Positions 46,925 through 59,261 are shown, counted from the first letter of the stretch. The stretch is 64,000 nucleotides of DNA from Owenia fusiformis (GCA_903813345.2 CAIIXF020000011.1:10138842-10202841); one strand, 5' to 3'. Notes: generated by a model from the letters alone, not told the origin. A program made the numbers and translations.

Positions 46925-47948
46925 AATGATGCAGAGTAGCAGCAGATAAATGTAATTATAATGTCCTTCAGCCAAAATATATCAATTTCTACTAAAAAGT
47001 GTTCAATGTAGAGCAAATTTGACACTAAATACAGTACTATAGCACGCGTGTTTCACTCTCAACAAGTGGTGTATAGTCACTGTATAAAAAGGTGTACAAA
47101 GGTTCAACGGTAGGTCAAACCTGATATAAGTTTCTAATGTTATACTTATAACGAAACATGATTTTAATCTGTAACTTATACTTATACTTATAAACATACG
47201 TATCCGTATAAGTAGAATCAATACTGTACGTATAACGAAAATTCTCTATTGTCAAACAAATACATTTCAGGAGAACATAAAAAAATAAATGCCAGAAACG
47301 AATGCTGAAAAATAAATCCCAAGTTTAGAATGTTTTGTTCTTTTACGATTTGATAATTATGAGACAGAGACTAAGAAATTAAATGCAACGAAATATTTTC
47401 ACAACGTAATATGTATACTATTTTATTCCTAATTCCTTATTATTAAGTTCTATGCGTTAACGTATTTTATCTGTTTCAAAATGTTTCAATTTATTTTGCC
47501 TATATATAAGAGATTGAAGAAGATAAGATAAACTGTTCCATAACATAAATTGTGTTTTAATAACCTTTTTAGAATCACAATGTAAAATAAATCCGCCGTT
47601 CCTGCCATTCTGGTAACGCCATGCAATGGATGCAATTCAAAGTGAGAGAGAGAGAGAGATCTATGAACATCAGAATGCGTCCATCCAATTAATTTGGCCA
47701 AATACATGGCATGAAACTGGAGTAAGCTTAAGTAAGTCCCCCTTTCTCTGGTAAATTATGACTATATATTTTTCGGAGAACCAGGGTTTCGGACAGCTGG
47801 ATTTCGGACAACTGGGATTCGGACAACTGTTCTGCTAGGGTTAGTTCTGTTTAGAGGATACTGTGGAGTAGTTTTGAGATTTACATTTCGGGCTTCAGTG
47901 TTTTGGTAAAGAGCTTTGAGGAAACACCTTGCTACATGATGCCATCCC
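46925..47948. other. non-coding region upstream of Harbinger transposase
   Basis: Contains an AT-rich patch of ATACTTATA repeats (47130-47200), a (GA)n run near 47645, and three diverged TTTCGGACA(G/A)CTG units near 47785-47835. It should contain the transposase promoter and the element's right end; I could not define either. Confidence 0.4.
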
Positions 47949-47950
47949 TG

Positions 47951-48968
47951 TAATTCTACCTGTTACATTGATTCAATGAGGTCAAGTGCCCTTCCCATGT
48001 GAATTCATGGCCAACCCAACCCAGTGTGTTTGCTTGCAAACTATGCATATTTATCATCATCTGGAGTAGAACTAGAAAATGGCAAATCCACGGAGTAGCA
48101 AATCCCAACGAACACTATATAAATCATCAATCTGTACAGTCACAATGTAATATTTACCATCTACTCATTTCTTCAATAAATATATATATCATTGTAGTAT
48201 CATGTAACAATACTTTCAAGATAACTCTAAGTAATGGCGAATTTCTGCTCTAGTCAGCCATTTTGAATTTTCAGAGGCGCAAATCAGAAAAACAATGCCA
48301 CAATTGTGATCTACTCTGAAATACCTTCAATTTGAGTAGAATATAGCCATACTTTTAAGAGGTCAGAAAATAATTGCGAAATTCCGCATTAGGCGGCCAT
48401 TTAAAATTTTTTGAGGCCCAAATCAGAAAAACAGTATAATATTTGCAATCTACTCTAAATTGCTTTTCATTTGAGTATAATAAAGCCATACTTCAAAAAC
48501 ATCTCAAAATTAACGCAAATTCCAGTTTTTCCCAATCCCCAATTTACGGCCCCTGGGGGTCAGGGTGAAAAACCCGGGATAAATGTTGTTAATATACTAC
48601 CAAAATTTCAAATAATAATATTTATTATTTTGGTTTAAAATAAAAAACATAAGATTTTTGCAAAAAATTCCCGCCATTTTTTTTTGCCTAAACCTATTCA
48701 CCAATATACATCTTTCCACCAAATATGAAGCAAATCTGTCAACTAGTATTCGAGTTATCTTCCGGACAGACGGACGGACTGACTGACTGATGGACGGACG
48801 GAGGGATTCACTAGATCCCTATAGAACTTCGTTCGTTGGGATAATAAAAATATAATTTGTATTTATCTGGACACATTACTGGTTAAAAACTGATATTTCA
48901 ACATCTGTTGCGTGCGCAATACCTTCTCACTATGACTTCGTTGAATCAATGTAACAGGTAGAATTACA
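47951..48968. mobile_element. TIR element hosting Helentron-like copy 3
   Basis: TGTAATTCTACCTGTTACAT at 47951 is mirrored by the inverse at 48949-48968, with pairing over about 28 bases. Almost all of the space between is the nested element 48072-48841. The outer element would be only about 250 bp when empty. No target duplication was identified. Confidence 0.7.
48072..48841 (-). mobile_element. Helentron-like non-autonomous element, copy 3
   Basis: Reverse orientation, 770 bp. The CTAG end is at 48072, followed by a decayed palindrome (CCACGGAG), and the TCCCAACGAAC end is at 48831-48841. The GGAC/GACT run is at 48767-48802. It is more diverged than copies 1 and 2. Flanks are again A/T without duplication. 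Confidence 0.8.
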
Positions 48969-49094
48969 GTCAAACTTCACATTTTTACAAAATGATCGTT
49001 TAACTTATTTTCACATATTTTTGGCTGATATCTTCAAAGACAAAATGTTAATATAACAATGGAGGTCGTCCATCCTAATTATACACAAGTGTGT

Positions 49095-50012
49095 TTCTAG
49101 GAACCACCCGGTACTAACTCACCGGGGCGTATCGAAACCAAAACACCCCACAAAACAGTTAATTTGAATTTCAAACCTACCATTTCTTTGGAAAATCAAT
49201 AATTGTTAGTCTCAAAGTACACCGTTTTTCTTCCAACTTGTTCCATTAAAACCTTCACAGATATACCTTTCACTCGAGACATTGTTTTTGAGTACAGAGT
49301 CACTCGTTTTAGCGGCGTTTTGGTCCCCAGATGTGAGAAGATGCAAATCTTCAGAGATCTCAACCAAAAGCCTCGATATATCGCCAGTTCTTTTATTATT
49401 CTCCCCTATATTTTGCACAAGGACTCCCATTTCAACCTCCATCTCTGCATCAACATATTTATTACATTAACGCAGCAATTTCCGAAAGTCCTACGCATCT
49501 CTTCCAAAACACCCCGTTGGATCTATACACCTTATCTAGATACTGGACTGTGGGGCGTTTTGGAAGACAACGGGGCGTTTTGGTCAATTTCGAACAGTTG
49601 CGCAGGATTTTTCAAAATTGCTGCGTTTCATGTAATAAATATGTTGATGCAGCGATGGAGGGTTGTAATTGGAGACCTTGCGCAGAATATGGGGCACAGT
49701 GATATAAGAAGAGTGATATAAGAACTGGCGAGATATCAAGAATTATGGTTGAAATCTCTGAGGATTTGCAACTTCTCACATCTGAGGACCAAAACGCAGC
49801 TAAAACGAGCGACTTTGTAAACAAAAGCAATGTCTCGACTGAAAGGTATTTCTGTGAAGGTTTTAATGGAACAAGTTTGAGGAAAACGGTGTAGTGTGAG
49901 ACTCACAATCATTGATTTTCCAAAGATAAGGTAGATTTGAAATTCAAATTAACGGTTTTGCGGGGCGTTTTGGTTTCGATACGCCCCGTCAAGTTAGTAC
50001 CGCGTGGGAACA
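49095..50012. repeat. ~0.9-kb near-perfect fold-back with conserved frames in the arms
   Basis: The left arm starts CCGGTACTAACTCACCGGGG and the right arm ends with the inverse (…CCCCGTCAAGTTAGTACCG). The arms are about 430 bases with a small loop near 49540. Shared segments include GGGGCGTATCGAAACCAAAA and AAAACCTTCACAGATATACC. Each arm keeps an open frame of about 58 residues containing LVEISEDLHLLTSGDQNAAK (left, minus strand) or its relative (right, plus strand). By eye the arm differences are mostly amino-acid changing, so selection on protein is not indicated. A 172-codon ORF that spans the hairpin is likely a by-product. Confidence 0.8.
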
Positions 50013-50219
50013 TCAATTCTGTAATTATAGACATTTAAATAGAAAATATTTGAAAATAGTGTGTATAGTTCCAATACGGGTGCGTTTCTTTAAAGTTTTT
50101 AGTCACCCTTCCCTTTTGGCATTTGTGCTTATATATCCAATACACCGTTGGAAAGCTGAAAGGGTCAGCTTTAAAAATCTGACATCCATTCTAATCTTTA
50201 GTGAATGTAAAAAGAGATA

Positions 50220-50999
50220 TTAACCCTTTCAACCCCAAGGGGTCATTTATAAATTTTATGAAAATCAATTTAAAAATGACAAGTACTACTATGGCCAGAA
50301 TGGATTATTTTTAGGTTTACAATAACTCTATGTCAAATTATACTTTGGAGAATATTTAAGAGTTTGAGCCCATATAAGCAAAGATAGGGGTCATTAAGTG
50401 CAGTGACCCCATACTGCTACACAATGCGTCAGAATTTTTTTTCCAGTAGAACTGAGATTTGATATTTGAAAATAATATGTACTTTAATGTGTACTTTGGG
50501 TATTTAGGAATATACAATACAAATTACTTATTTTCTCCTGAGAATATTAAGATTGCAGCATGTGTGTATTGACTTGACATGAGGTATCATCATATCCCTT
50601 TGACCTTAATATTATCTTTTTAAATATACCCTCATAAGTTTACATACAACCACCCTCCCACCCTCATATAAACTAAGTAGAGAAGCAAAGTCAAGTGACA
50701 TGGGCATGACACAAATATATTATTTATGCAATAAAAGTATATTACAGTACACAAATATGATGTAAAAAGAAACTTCCATTGTTTTCATGGATATTTGGGT
50801 GGTAATTTCAAAGAGAAAGTAATCATAACCACAAAGTGTAAACATCATAATTGTACACTGTTGTGTTGCCTAGACCACAAACTTTGTTGTTATGGACATT
50901 TCGATTGAAAATAGAAACCGATTGTCAACATATCTCGTATTTTGATTGAAAAAGTATGATTGATTTCTTAATTTTACCCCTTGGTGATGAAAGGGTTAA
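50220..50999. mobile_element. piggyBac-like MITE with TTAA duplication
   Basis: TTAA at 50220-50223 and 50996-50999 flank inverted ends CCCTTTCAACCCCAAGGGGT (left) and its partner CCCTTTCATCACCAAGGGGT (right, inverted). Sequence outside the TTAA also mirrors imperfectly (CCAATACA..TTGGAAAGC near 50137 and 51040), so either a larger inverted element surrounds it or it inserted into one. The interior is AT-rich and non-coding. Confidence 0.75.
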
Positions 51000-51069
51000 T
51001 ATCTAGGTTAGATTCTTAATGTTGACACTCTCGGCTTTCCAAGGATGTATTGGAACCTTTGTGCAGAAG

Positions 51070-52100
51070 AGGTAATTTAAAAATCAATAAGGAGCGCACT
51101 CAGAGGCACTATTTTGCTCAAGTATTCACCTTTCCCCAAAGTCCAAAGTGTACTCATTTGACCGCTGGGCTGATTGGTCGATGAAAATCAATGACGTCAA
51201 AGCAGGGCACATTTCGCGCCAAAACTTCAATTCCTATTAGATCGCCGAATGAGTGAAATAGATCTCATTATAAAATGATAACAAAACTAAGTGAAATATA
51301 TTTTTCTGACTATTTTGTCTTAAGCTTTGTCTTAAATATACCATCCGGTAAATCAAACCGTAGAAATAATTGTGATACGAGTGCTCATCTTTTAACAAAG
51401 TGAATCCAACTACGCAAACCGAAGATTGACAATCATTCAAACAATAAGACTGTATGGATTACGAATATACATTTATCATGATTATTCAATTAAATAGTTC
51501 ATTATGTTTCTAATAAAAATACATATGTTTTAAATGTCAGAGTCCACTTGCATTTTTCCCATTCTTTCAAAATCATGCAGTTTTTATCATTCTGAGCACT
51601 TTTCGTATGATTTTTTTGCCAAAACTGTCAAAAAGCTCCCCCTTGGTAAAACCGCTCCCCCAGGTTACTCCTGACTACGGGCTTGAATTGCCAGGGGTTT
51701 TCTCTTGTAGGTCTACGTCCAAAAATATCCTGAAAGTTCTCTAAAAAGATCGATATTTATAAGAACGCCCATGGGCTTTTCAAGAGATAAATCTCTTCAA
51801 ATAGACGATCGTTGGTAAAACAAGCAACTCTGGTGCATTGTCTCAAAACTTACATGAACGGCCTAACATTGTTCAATGAAATTAGTCATCACTCATGTAA
51901 CCATTGTCAAATTCTTTGGCAGACATAAAAGTAACATTGTCATGTGGTATAATAGGAGGCTGAACGTAAGTGAAAATAACACACCGTTGGCCCAGATTTG
52001 AGAGTCGAATACTTTTTCTTCAAGGTTAAGCTGTATCCCCTTCTTCACCCCTTGAGAAAATATTATACGAACTTAAGATTACAAATACAAAGGCTGAACT
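51070..52100. other. non-coding sequence in ATM intron
   Basis: Short unsupported ORFs only. No repeat family was recognised with confidence. Confidence 0.4.
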
Positions 52101-52109
52101 TTGGGAGAT

Positions 52110-53219
52110 CTCCCCCCAAGCAAGTCAAAAAAGACATTTGACCTTGAGAAAGTCATTGATGGTCAAATCTTTTTTGACCTTGAGAGAGTCATGAAGGGTC
52201 TTATCTATAGTTAGATTTAAACTTTTGAGAAGATCATTGAAGGTCAAATCTTAAATCTAAAGTCAGATGTGAACTTTTGGTAGATGATACAGAAAAATTG
52301 AAGTCAGTCTTTTGTAAGTTATTGGAAGTTTTAAGAATTTGTTACAGATGCCAACTGCCGCCCCCAACCGCTGCTCACAACTGCCGCCACAAAAATGGAG
52401 ACCATAACAATATGTCACCACTTCTTGGTGGGGTTTGTAGAAAAAACCGGGTACCAAGTAGTAAATCCTCCATGCTGGGTTCAAACTTGGTACCCGGTCG
52501 AAAAAACCGGGTACCAAAAAACGAAAAATATGAATATATAACATAATTAGATCATTGGAAAACGTGTAAGATTTGTTTTGAATTCACAAAAATGAATGTA
52601 ACTTCCTTCAAAATTGAGCTAGAAGCTTCAAATAAAAAGCATTTTAAGGCTCTTGTTTCCTCTATCATGATGGTCATATTTACATTGGTTATGGGAGGGG
52701 GAAATCGAACCCCCTCCTGGCTACGGCTATGACATTGTAAGATGATTTGAAAAACATGACAAATGAATCTTACTCTATTTTCAATAGTTCGTATGTTGGT
52801 ATGTGAATTGTTTTGATTATGATTTAAATCTGTAAATAGCTATCGTTACTTTAGCAGAGAGGTGACGTGTATTAATTTACATGATGCAACGTGTAAGATT
52901 TTGATTATTTATCATAATTTAAGTTATCCCAATTTTCGACGAAACGTCCACTGAAGTGTAAATTGTTACGTCTTACAATGTCATAGGCGTAGCCAGGAGG
53001 GGTGCGATCGCACTCCCCCCCCATAACCAATGAAAATATGACCATGATGATAGAGGAAGAAAAGAGCTTTTTATTTGAAGCTTCTATCTCAATTTTGAAG
53101 GAAGTTACATACATTTTTGTAAATTCAAAACGACCGGGTACCAAGTTTGAACTCAGCATGGAGGATTTACTACCCGGTACCCGGTTTTTTCTACAAACCC
53201 CTTCTTGGTGGTGACATAA
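52110..53219 (+). repeat. family-D repeat interrupted by the 770-bp fold-back element
   Basis: The left part (52110-52430) has internal GTCATTGA.GGTCAAATCTT units and ends in ATATGTCACCACTTCTTGGTG. The right part (53201-53219) completes the terminal hairpin GGTGGTGACATAATA. The insert is 52431-53200. Confidence 0.8.
52431..53200. mobile_element. 770-bp fold-back element (GGGTTTGTAG ends) with 10-bp duplication
   Basis: The ends are GGGTTTGTAGAAAAAACCGG and its exact inverse. A perfect 10-bp duplication CTTCTTGGTG flanks it (52421-52430 and 53201-53210), splitting the hairpin of a family-D repeat. Both arms (about 310 bases) carry the same hAT-like fragment near 52715 and 52985 in opposite orientation, so the arms arose by inverted duplication of a sequence that already held it. 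Non-coding. Related ends occur at 57490-58194 and 56903-57172. Confidence 0.9.
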
Positions 53220-53515
53220 TAAAAGCTGTAATCCAGTATTTACACAAAGTGTACCTACATGTATCACCTCACCTGTTTCGCCATTCGCATTAATGAAGCG
53301 ATAATGAGGAAGACCACACGTGCAAGTCTAAGGGTCTTAAAGTGTTAGCGTTTGAAGATTGAGAAAGGTTAAACACAACTTAAGTTTCAGAAGAAATGAT
53401 GATTTTTCTTGTCATACCCTCAAAGTAAGTTGAAGTTATTGTATTTGAAATTGTCAGTAAGTTTTCAAAGTACCTGTGCAAAGATAGGACCATTTCCCAT
53501 AAAGGAATGTGTTAC

Positions 53516-53694
53516 CTGCAGAATTGTAAGAAGAGCTTCATTATTCTGGTGCATCACTTTCATGGTACTTTCACAGCAGCGTCTAAATACACCTTCTACC
53601 CCAGCTATCCCCATACCATCCACTATGTCCCTGGTCAGCCTGAATGGAACAGTCTCTGGTGTTGGCAGAATCTTACCTTGCTCAAATGCAACAC
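53516..53694 (-). CDS. ATM: ATM/Tel1 kinase exon (activation loop)
   Basis: A 179-nt minus-strand exon between acceptor …TCCTAG (53695-53696) and donor GTAAC (53511-53515). It reads [20 protein letters not shown], then [20 protein letters not shown] and ends ALLTILQ. This is the ATM-specific activation loop and following helices; ATR and DNA-PK differ here. The first Gly codon is split with the exon at 56074-56160, completing the DLG magnesium-binding motif. The exon ends on a codon boundary and joins the exon at 35557, almost 18 kb away. The ORFs on the plus strand across this exon are shadows. Substitution of a conserved residue was not noticed. Confidence 0.95.
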
Positions 53695-53879
53695 CTAGGA
53701 GAAAATACAGACCTATTTGTTACTAAAACAAAGCACAGGGTAAACAATATTGTACGGTACCTAAAACATAGCAGTGTGGGCTTGTTAACCCATAAAGCAA
53801 GATGCCCACCGAAAAGTCAATCAGCTGTAGAACTTCTTACCATGCATGCCATGTAACATGTGTAAAAATTTGAAGTAAA

Positions 53880-54760
53880 ACACCACCCTGCATCCATTTT
53901 GTCAAGAAAGTTACCTGTTTACTTGAAAGTTACTTTATTCCCAGCTGAAACAATGATGAAATTGTTAATAAATTAATAAATATGCCTAGCCTCCAACAAG
54001 ATTTTTGAAGGTCGTCATATTTCTAAAATAGATTCAATCAGAGGTCGAAGGGTTTTTCTAAAATTTTCATCTCTACAACTTCTTACCATGTAGCATGTGT
54101 AAAAATTTGATGTCAATCTGTTAAGTGGTTTTCCTAAAATCGCGATGACAAGATTTATCTAAAAACTTTCAAAATGATCACCAGAATGCAAGATGACTGC
54201 AGAAAAGTTAATCAGCTTTGAAATGAATCCGTGAAGTGGTTTTACTTTTATTGCAGAATGGGCAGTCAATCATATAACACCTAAGTGGATGCGATGTGTC
54301 AACTGTGTCTCACATTTTTGCTATAATTCTGTCTTGATTGTTGTAAAAACACTTTGACCCTGCGATTGAATATATTCAAGCGTTCTCTTGTTTTTATATT
54401 CCTTCTCTGTCAAAATGTTTGAGATGAACTCTAGAAAGACCCTTCTACCTTTGATTGAATATATTCAGGTGTTCTCTTGTTGTTTTTTTATTTAAACTAG
54501 TGTGCATTACTCAAAATTACTCAAAATTAAGCAAAGTCAGTACATTCACCAGGAAGAGATTCAAAACACCACCCTGCATCCATCTTGTCAAGAAAGTTAC
54601 CTGTTTACTTGAAAGTTACTTTATTCCCAGCTGAAACAATGATGAAATTGTTAATAAATTAATAAATATGTCTAGCCTCCAACAAGATTTTTGAAGGTCG
54701 TCATATTTCTAAAATAGATTCAATCAGAGGTCGAAGGGTTTTTCTAAAATTTTCATCTCA
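53880..54760. repeat. direct duplication of ~193 bp, period ~686 bp
   Basis: CACCACCCTGCATCCAT begins a nearly identical block at about 53880-54073 and again at 54567-54759, including TCCCAGCTGAAACAATGATG and GATTCAATCAGAGGTCGAAG. It is intronic to ATM. The high identity implies a recent event or an element pair. Confidence 0.85.
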
Positions 54761-54961
54761 AACATTTCTTAACACCCAGTAAGTAGCAGGTTGAAGGGTC
54801 GCAGGTGGGTCACAGGGTTGCAGGGTTTTTATAACATTCCCAAATTATTTCATTCATCCATTGCAACCTTTTATCAAGACAACCATTATATTCAAAATGG
54901 CAGCGATTATCTGACATTTTTGCCTCAATGGATTCATTCAAAAAGGAATAATTAAGGCCAA

Positions 54962-55684
54962 CTAGAAAACACTCCACAGAATAGCAAATCCCACCAAACG
55001 AAAGATGTTTTGATAGATAGTGGCCATATTGAAAATATCATCTTGAACACAGCATACCAGCATTTACAATTTGAACCAAATCCATCCACCAGTATTTGAA
55101 TTATCAAAGATTACGTTTTATTTATGAAAAATGGTGGCCATTTTAAAATACAGCCACCATCTTGAAAATTTTAACAGAGTTCATTAATTGTCCCTAGGTA
55201 GCAGCATGTAGAATTTGAACCAAATCAGTTCACTGATATAACTTTTTTTACGAAAATGGCAGCCATTTTAAAATTCAGCCACCATCTTTAAAACTCTTTT
55301 TTGAATAGAGCAACTGTGTCCCTAAGCATCAGCATATAAAATTTAAATCAAATCTGTTCACTAATATTTGAGTCATCAAAGATTACATTTTTGGGGCAAA
55401 ATTGCGGCCATTTTGAAATTCAACCACAATCTTGTAAATTCATTCTCCAGCTGAGCTACTGGGTCTGTTCATTTTGAATATCAGAGGTCATCTTGAAAAT
55501 TGCATCCTGAACAGAGCATATCAGCACATAAAATTTGAACCTAATCCATTCACTGGTTTTTGAGTTATCATTAAGGTTACCTTTTCTAAAGAAAAATAGC
55601 GGCCATACCCTTGGCATCAGCATATAAAATCTGAACCAAATCTGTTAACTGGTATCTGAGCTATCAAAAATTACATTTTTATCA
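54962..55684 (-). repeat. diverged Helentron-like repeat, 165-bp internal units
   Basis: The CTAG-type end is at 54962 with AATCCCACCAAACG, then about four units bearing GGCCATTTTGAAATTCAGCC, GCATCAGCATATAAAATTTG and GAGTTATCAAAGATTAC. The far end is lost at the minisatellite that starts near 55685. Confidence 0.75.
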
Positions 55685-56215
<531 letters not shown>

Positions 56216-56283
56216 TTAAATTGATTTTCCTGTTTATAAACATACCCATCTCTCAATTAATTGCCTTAGATTCCTTTGCAATC

Positions 56284-56870
56284 GGTTATATATATTTTGC
56301 AAGTGGATCCAAGAGACCAAGTGGGCGAGTCAATTATTTTGCAGGTGAGGCATGATACACACATATCAATTTTGTATTTAGTGAATTCCCAGTGATTGAT
56401 TTCAGTACAGTAAAATTGTCATAATGAACACCTCTTTAGTGAAGATCTGTGCCCAGTGAACACATGACTCTACTCTATTGAACACCTGTGTATAGAGAAC
56501 ACCAATTCCCAGCCAGTGATTTCAGATGAACATCTCTTTAGTGAAGATCTGTGCCCAGCGAACATATGAGTCTACTCTATTGAACACCTGTGTGTAAGCA
56601 AACACCAATTCCCAGCCAGTGATTTCAGTAAATTCATAATCATTGGAAAAATCTGTGATCTGGTATTTATGCATTCTAATCTGGTTTTTATTGAGTTCGC
56701 TTCTGATTTCGGAATTTACAGATCTGATATTTATTGGCTACTAAACTTTTAATAGGTTTTCCTTAATAAGGCAATGTAAGTATGTGAAAATTGATATATC
56801 CTACCACCACTACAAAATAATGGACTTGCCCACTTGGTCTCTTGGATCCACTTGTAAAATATATATAACC
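56284..56870 (+). mobile_element. family-A (MULE-like) element, internally deleted, 587 bp
   Basis: It starts GGTTATATATATTTTGCAAG and ends with the inverse (…GTAAAATATATATAACC). A 9-bp duplication flanks it, TTTGCAATC (56275-56283) and TTTGCGATC (56871-56879). A related sequence at 59845-59912 has the unoccupied site with a single TTTGCAATC. Lacks the central GTTCGGATTAG block of longer copies. Confidence 0.92.
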
Positions 56871-56902
56871 TTTGCGATCTACAATATGGTATCCTAACAC
56901 CC

Positions 56903-57172
56903 GGGCTTTGTATAAAAAACCTCCTACCTCATACCCACCTACCCACGTACGTGGGACATGATACAGTCTTTGAAGGGTTCAATTTTAAAGATCTTAGTTT
57001 ATTAAAACTTAGTTTATGATGAATTATAGATGAGATCTGTCTAGTCATAAAATAAAGCCGGAATTGTAGAAATGATTTAATAATCTTTAAAATTGAACCC
57101 TTCAATGACTGTATCATGTTCCAGGTAGGTGGGTAGGTGGGTATGAGGTAGGAGGTTTTTTATACAAAGCCC
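56903..57172. mobile_element. 270-bp fold-back MITE (GGGCTTTGTATAAAAAACC ends)
   Basis: The left arm (GGGCTTTGTATAAAAAACCT onward, about 95 bases) is matched inverted by the right arm with only a few changes. TAACACCC is duplicated at 56895-56902 and 57173-57180. The empty-site paralog at 59845-59912 has one copy (TAAATCCC). The ends resemble those of the 770- and 705-bp elements. Confidence 0.9.
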
Positions 57173-57184
57173 TAACACCCCTGG

Positions 57185-58260
57185 AGGAAGGAGGAAAGAG
57201 CTTTATGGAGAATGGTTGAAAACGAGATTCTCCTTCTGCAGCTGATAGTGATTAAGGCAAAAAACCTATAAAGGGATACATAGTCACTTCATCCCTGTTT
57301 TCTAACCATTTTAGACGTCTGAAGTCCAGTGCATGAATATCACTTCTTCTCTTACCAGAAGACATAAGTAGCAGGAATAGAGTTTTCCGTGTTGTGAATT
57401 TTAAGTCTGCTGTGGCTATAGGTTCAAATGGTGCTCTTGTTAGAGCATTCAGAATGAACACTAAATTTAATTTGGGAATAATGTGTAACGGGTTTGTGTA
57501 AAAAACCGGGTGACCGGGTACTTAAGCAGGGTTAGGAATTTTTTTTTATTTATAACGTTGGATCTGGACGATACATGTGCATTATTTTCGACGTCACGTT
57601 TTGAGGTTGTTTCAAATCGAAAAAACCTAATGACAACGTTAAATTTTAACGTTAACAATATTATGTTGGAAATGAACCGACTTAGTGAGAACACAAAGTT
57701 TTTGACATGTTTTTTTCCACCAACAAATATTTTGATATTAAAAGCTTGTTTTGACAACTTTGAATGACGTTTCAGTTACGTCACATATGGACCAATGTAG
57801 TAAAAAATCAAACATTCCTGTTTGTTATGTTTTCCACACTGCACTAACAACGAACTTTACGGACACGTTACAACAACGTTCTTTTTATACCATCAATAGA
57901 TGTCTCATGTTTAGGTTGCCTCCATGTGTAAAGAACGAAAATGTGCAACGTCTTCTATGAACTTATATGCTACTTATGAGCAACGTGACATGGACGTCAC
58001 TGTTTGCTGGATCAATTATTTTAAAAAGTGCTCTGCTTCGTATAGGGTAAAAATATCGAACAGCAGTGCACTCGGTAGGCTAAGTCTGTCAAGTCAATTC
58101 GCTACTATATATCGGGGGAAATGTGGAACTTTGAAAGTTGGTAACCCTGCTAGGAACGTTAGGTACCCGGTCACCCGGTTTTTTACACAAACCCAATGTG
58201 TAACAGCTCCGGTCTAAATCCTGAAACTGCCACGTATGGGCTGCCCAATCAATAATTCAA
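57185..58260 (-). pseudogene. tyrosine recombinase relic (DIRS/Ngaro-like), split by 705-bp insert
   Basis: On the minus strand, 57461-57252 reads NALTRAPFEPIATADLKFTT, then RKTLFLLLMSSGKRRSDIHA, the part of tyrosine recombinases that holds the first catalytic Arg; the SGKRRS(D/E)IHAL block is common in animal DIRS/Ngaro retroelements. The frame continues upstream beyond the insert at 58195 onward (AVSGFRPELLH), and it joins exactly if the insert and one copy of its 10-bp duplication are removed. The His-x-x-Arg and Tyr motifs are absent because the frame ends at 57252. A possible more 5' part of the same element is the ORF pair at 59262-59779. Inactive. Confidence 0.75.
57490..58194. mobile_element. 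705-bp element (GGGTTTGTGT ends) with 10-bp duplication
   Basis: The ends are GGGTTTGTGTAAAAAACCGG and its inverse; the inverted match runs through GGGTGACCGGGTAC to about 50 bases. A perfect duplication AATGTGTAAC flanks it (57480-57489, 58195-58204). The interior has about fifteen ACGT cores, several as AACGTT or GACGTCAC. The ORFs at 57510-57767, 57751-57960 and 57924-58217 have no recognisable domain. It inserted in the tyrosine-recombinase frame. Confidence 0.92.
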
Positions 58261-58289
58261 CAAATACTCCAACAAAACATAGTTTGCTT

Positions 58290-58575
58290 ATTAGTGGCCA
58301 TCTTGAAAATTCCTTCTTGAGCAGAGCTTGTTTGTCCCAAGGCATCAAGATAAAAAATGTAAACAATATCCATCAATGAGTATTTGAGTTTTTTACAAAA
58401 AATGGCAGGCATTTTGAAATTCAGTCTACTGTGTCCCCAGGCATCAGCATATAAAACTTTAAAAAAATCCATTAACTGCCATTTGAGTTATCAAAGATTA
58501 CATTACAATCATTCTAAAAATCTTTTCTTCAACATAGCTCCTTATCCCTAGGCATCAGCATATAAAATTTATTTG
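58290..58575. repeat. diverged Helentron-like repeat fragment
   Basis: Carries GTGGCCATCTTGAAAATTCC, GGCATCAGCATATAAAA and GAGTTATCAAAGATTACATT, as at 54962-55684. Neither terminus is present. Confidence 0.7.
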
Positions 58576-58579
58576 GGAT

Positions 58580-59261
58580 GGGAAAACATGATATAATATG
58601 GAAAAATGAGAAAGAAAATGTATATGTCGTCACAACTTTAAAAGCAAAATTTGATCAAAAGTTAGGTAATCTCAAAAATAACAAAAATGACATAGAATTT
58701 TACTGAATGTTTGATGATTTGCTATTGATTACCTTTGACTTAACATCCTGATGACAATTGTGTTTTATGGATTATGACGACGGCTTTTGTGAATGGATGT
58801 TGACCCTTTGAAATGCCTATGGACTTGGAGACTGGATTTTATCTATCCCACATCATTTGAGACTGAATGCTGTATCTTGTATAAGTACTTGTATCTACAA
58901 CTATTTTTGATGTTATGAGTATTGGCTATCAATTTCTAATTTCTTCAACATGTATTGTAATGACTTCAGTCTGAATGAAATGTCCCTTGGTGTTCTGGTC
59001 TTGGATTGTGATATCAGCTCTTGAATGGTGGGGGGGGAAAGGGGGAATTAGACATTCTTTCTTTTCACGTTAGATCATGGTTTTGGGATATATGGGGTTT
59101 GTTTTTCTTGACTGGTATGCACTTAGAGTTTGCTTTTTATTGCTAAGTTCCATTACAACTTTTGGTCCTCTCCCTTTGGCACATGTGCTTAAATATTTGA
59201 GAAGATCTGTTCCAGTTTTCGGATTGACCTAAGAGTTCAATATCCAGTTGTTTTTTGGGGT
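58580..59261. other. ATM intron, decayed sequence
   Basis: Near 59120-59220 the minus strand has an open stretch (LSTCAKGRGPKVVMEL) without a start or recognised domain. A G9 tract lies near 59028. It may belong to the element represented by 59262-59779. Confidence 0.35.

Noticed and set aside
49203-49721. 172-codon ORF as a gene
   Set aside because: It runs through both arms and the loop of a fold-back, so its two halves mirror each other, and no domain is recognised.
53409-53856. Plus-strand ORFs of 60-105 codons
   Set aside because: They overlap the ATM exon on the opposite strand and are its antisense shadow or intron sequence.
57510-58217. ORFs of 69-97 codons inside the 705-bp element
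   Set aside because: The element has inverted ends and a target duplication, and its ORFs show no domain or consistent frame.
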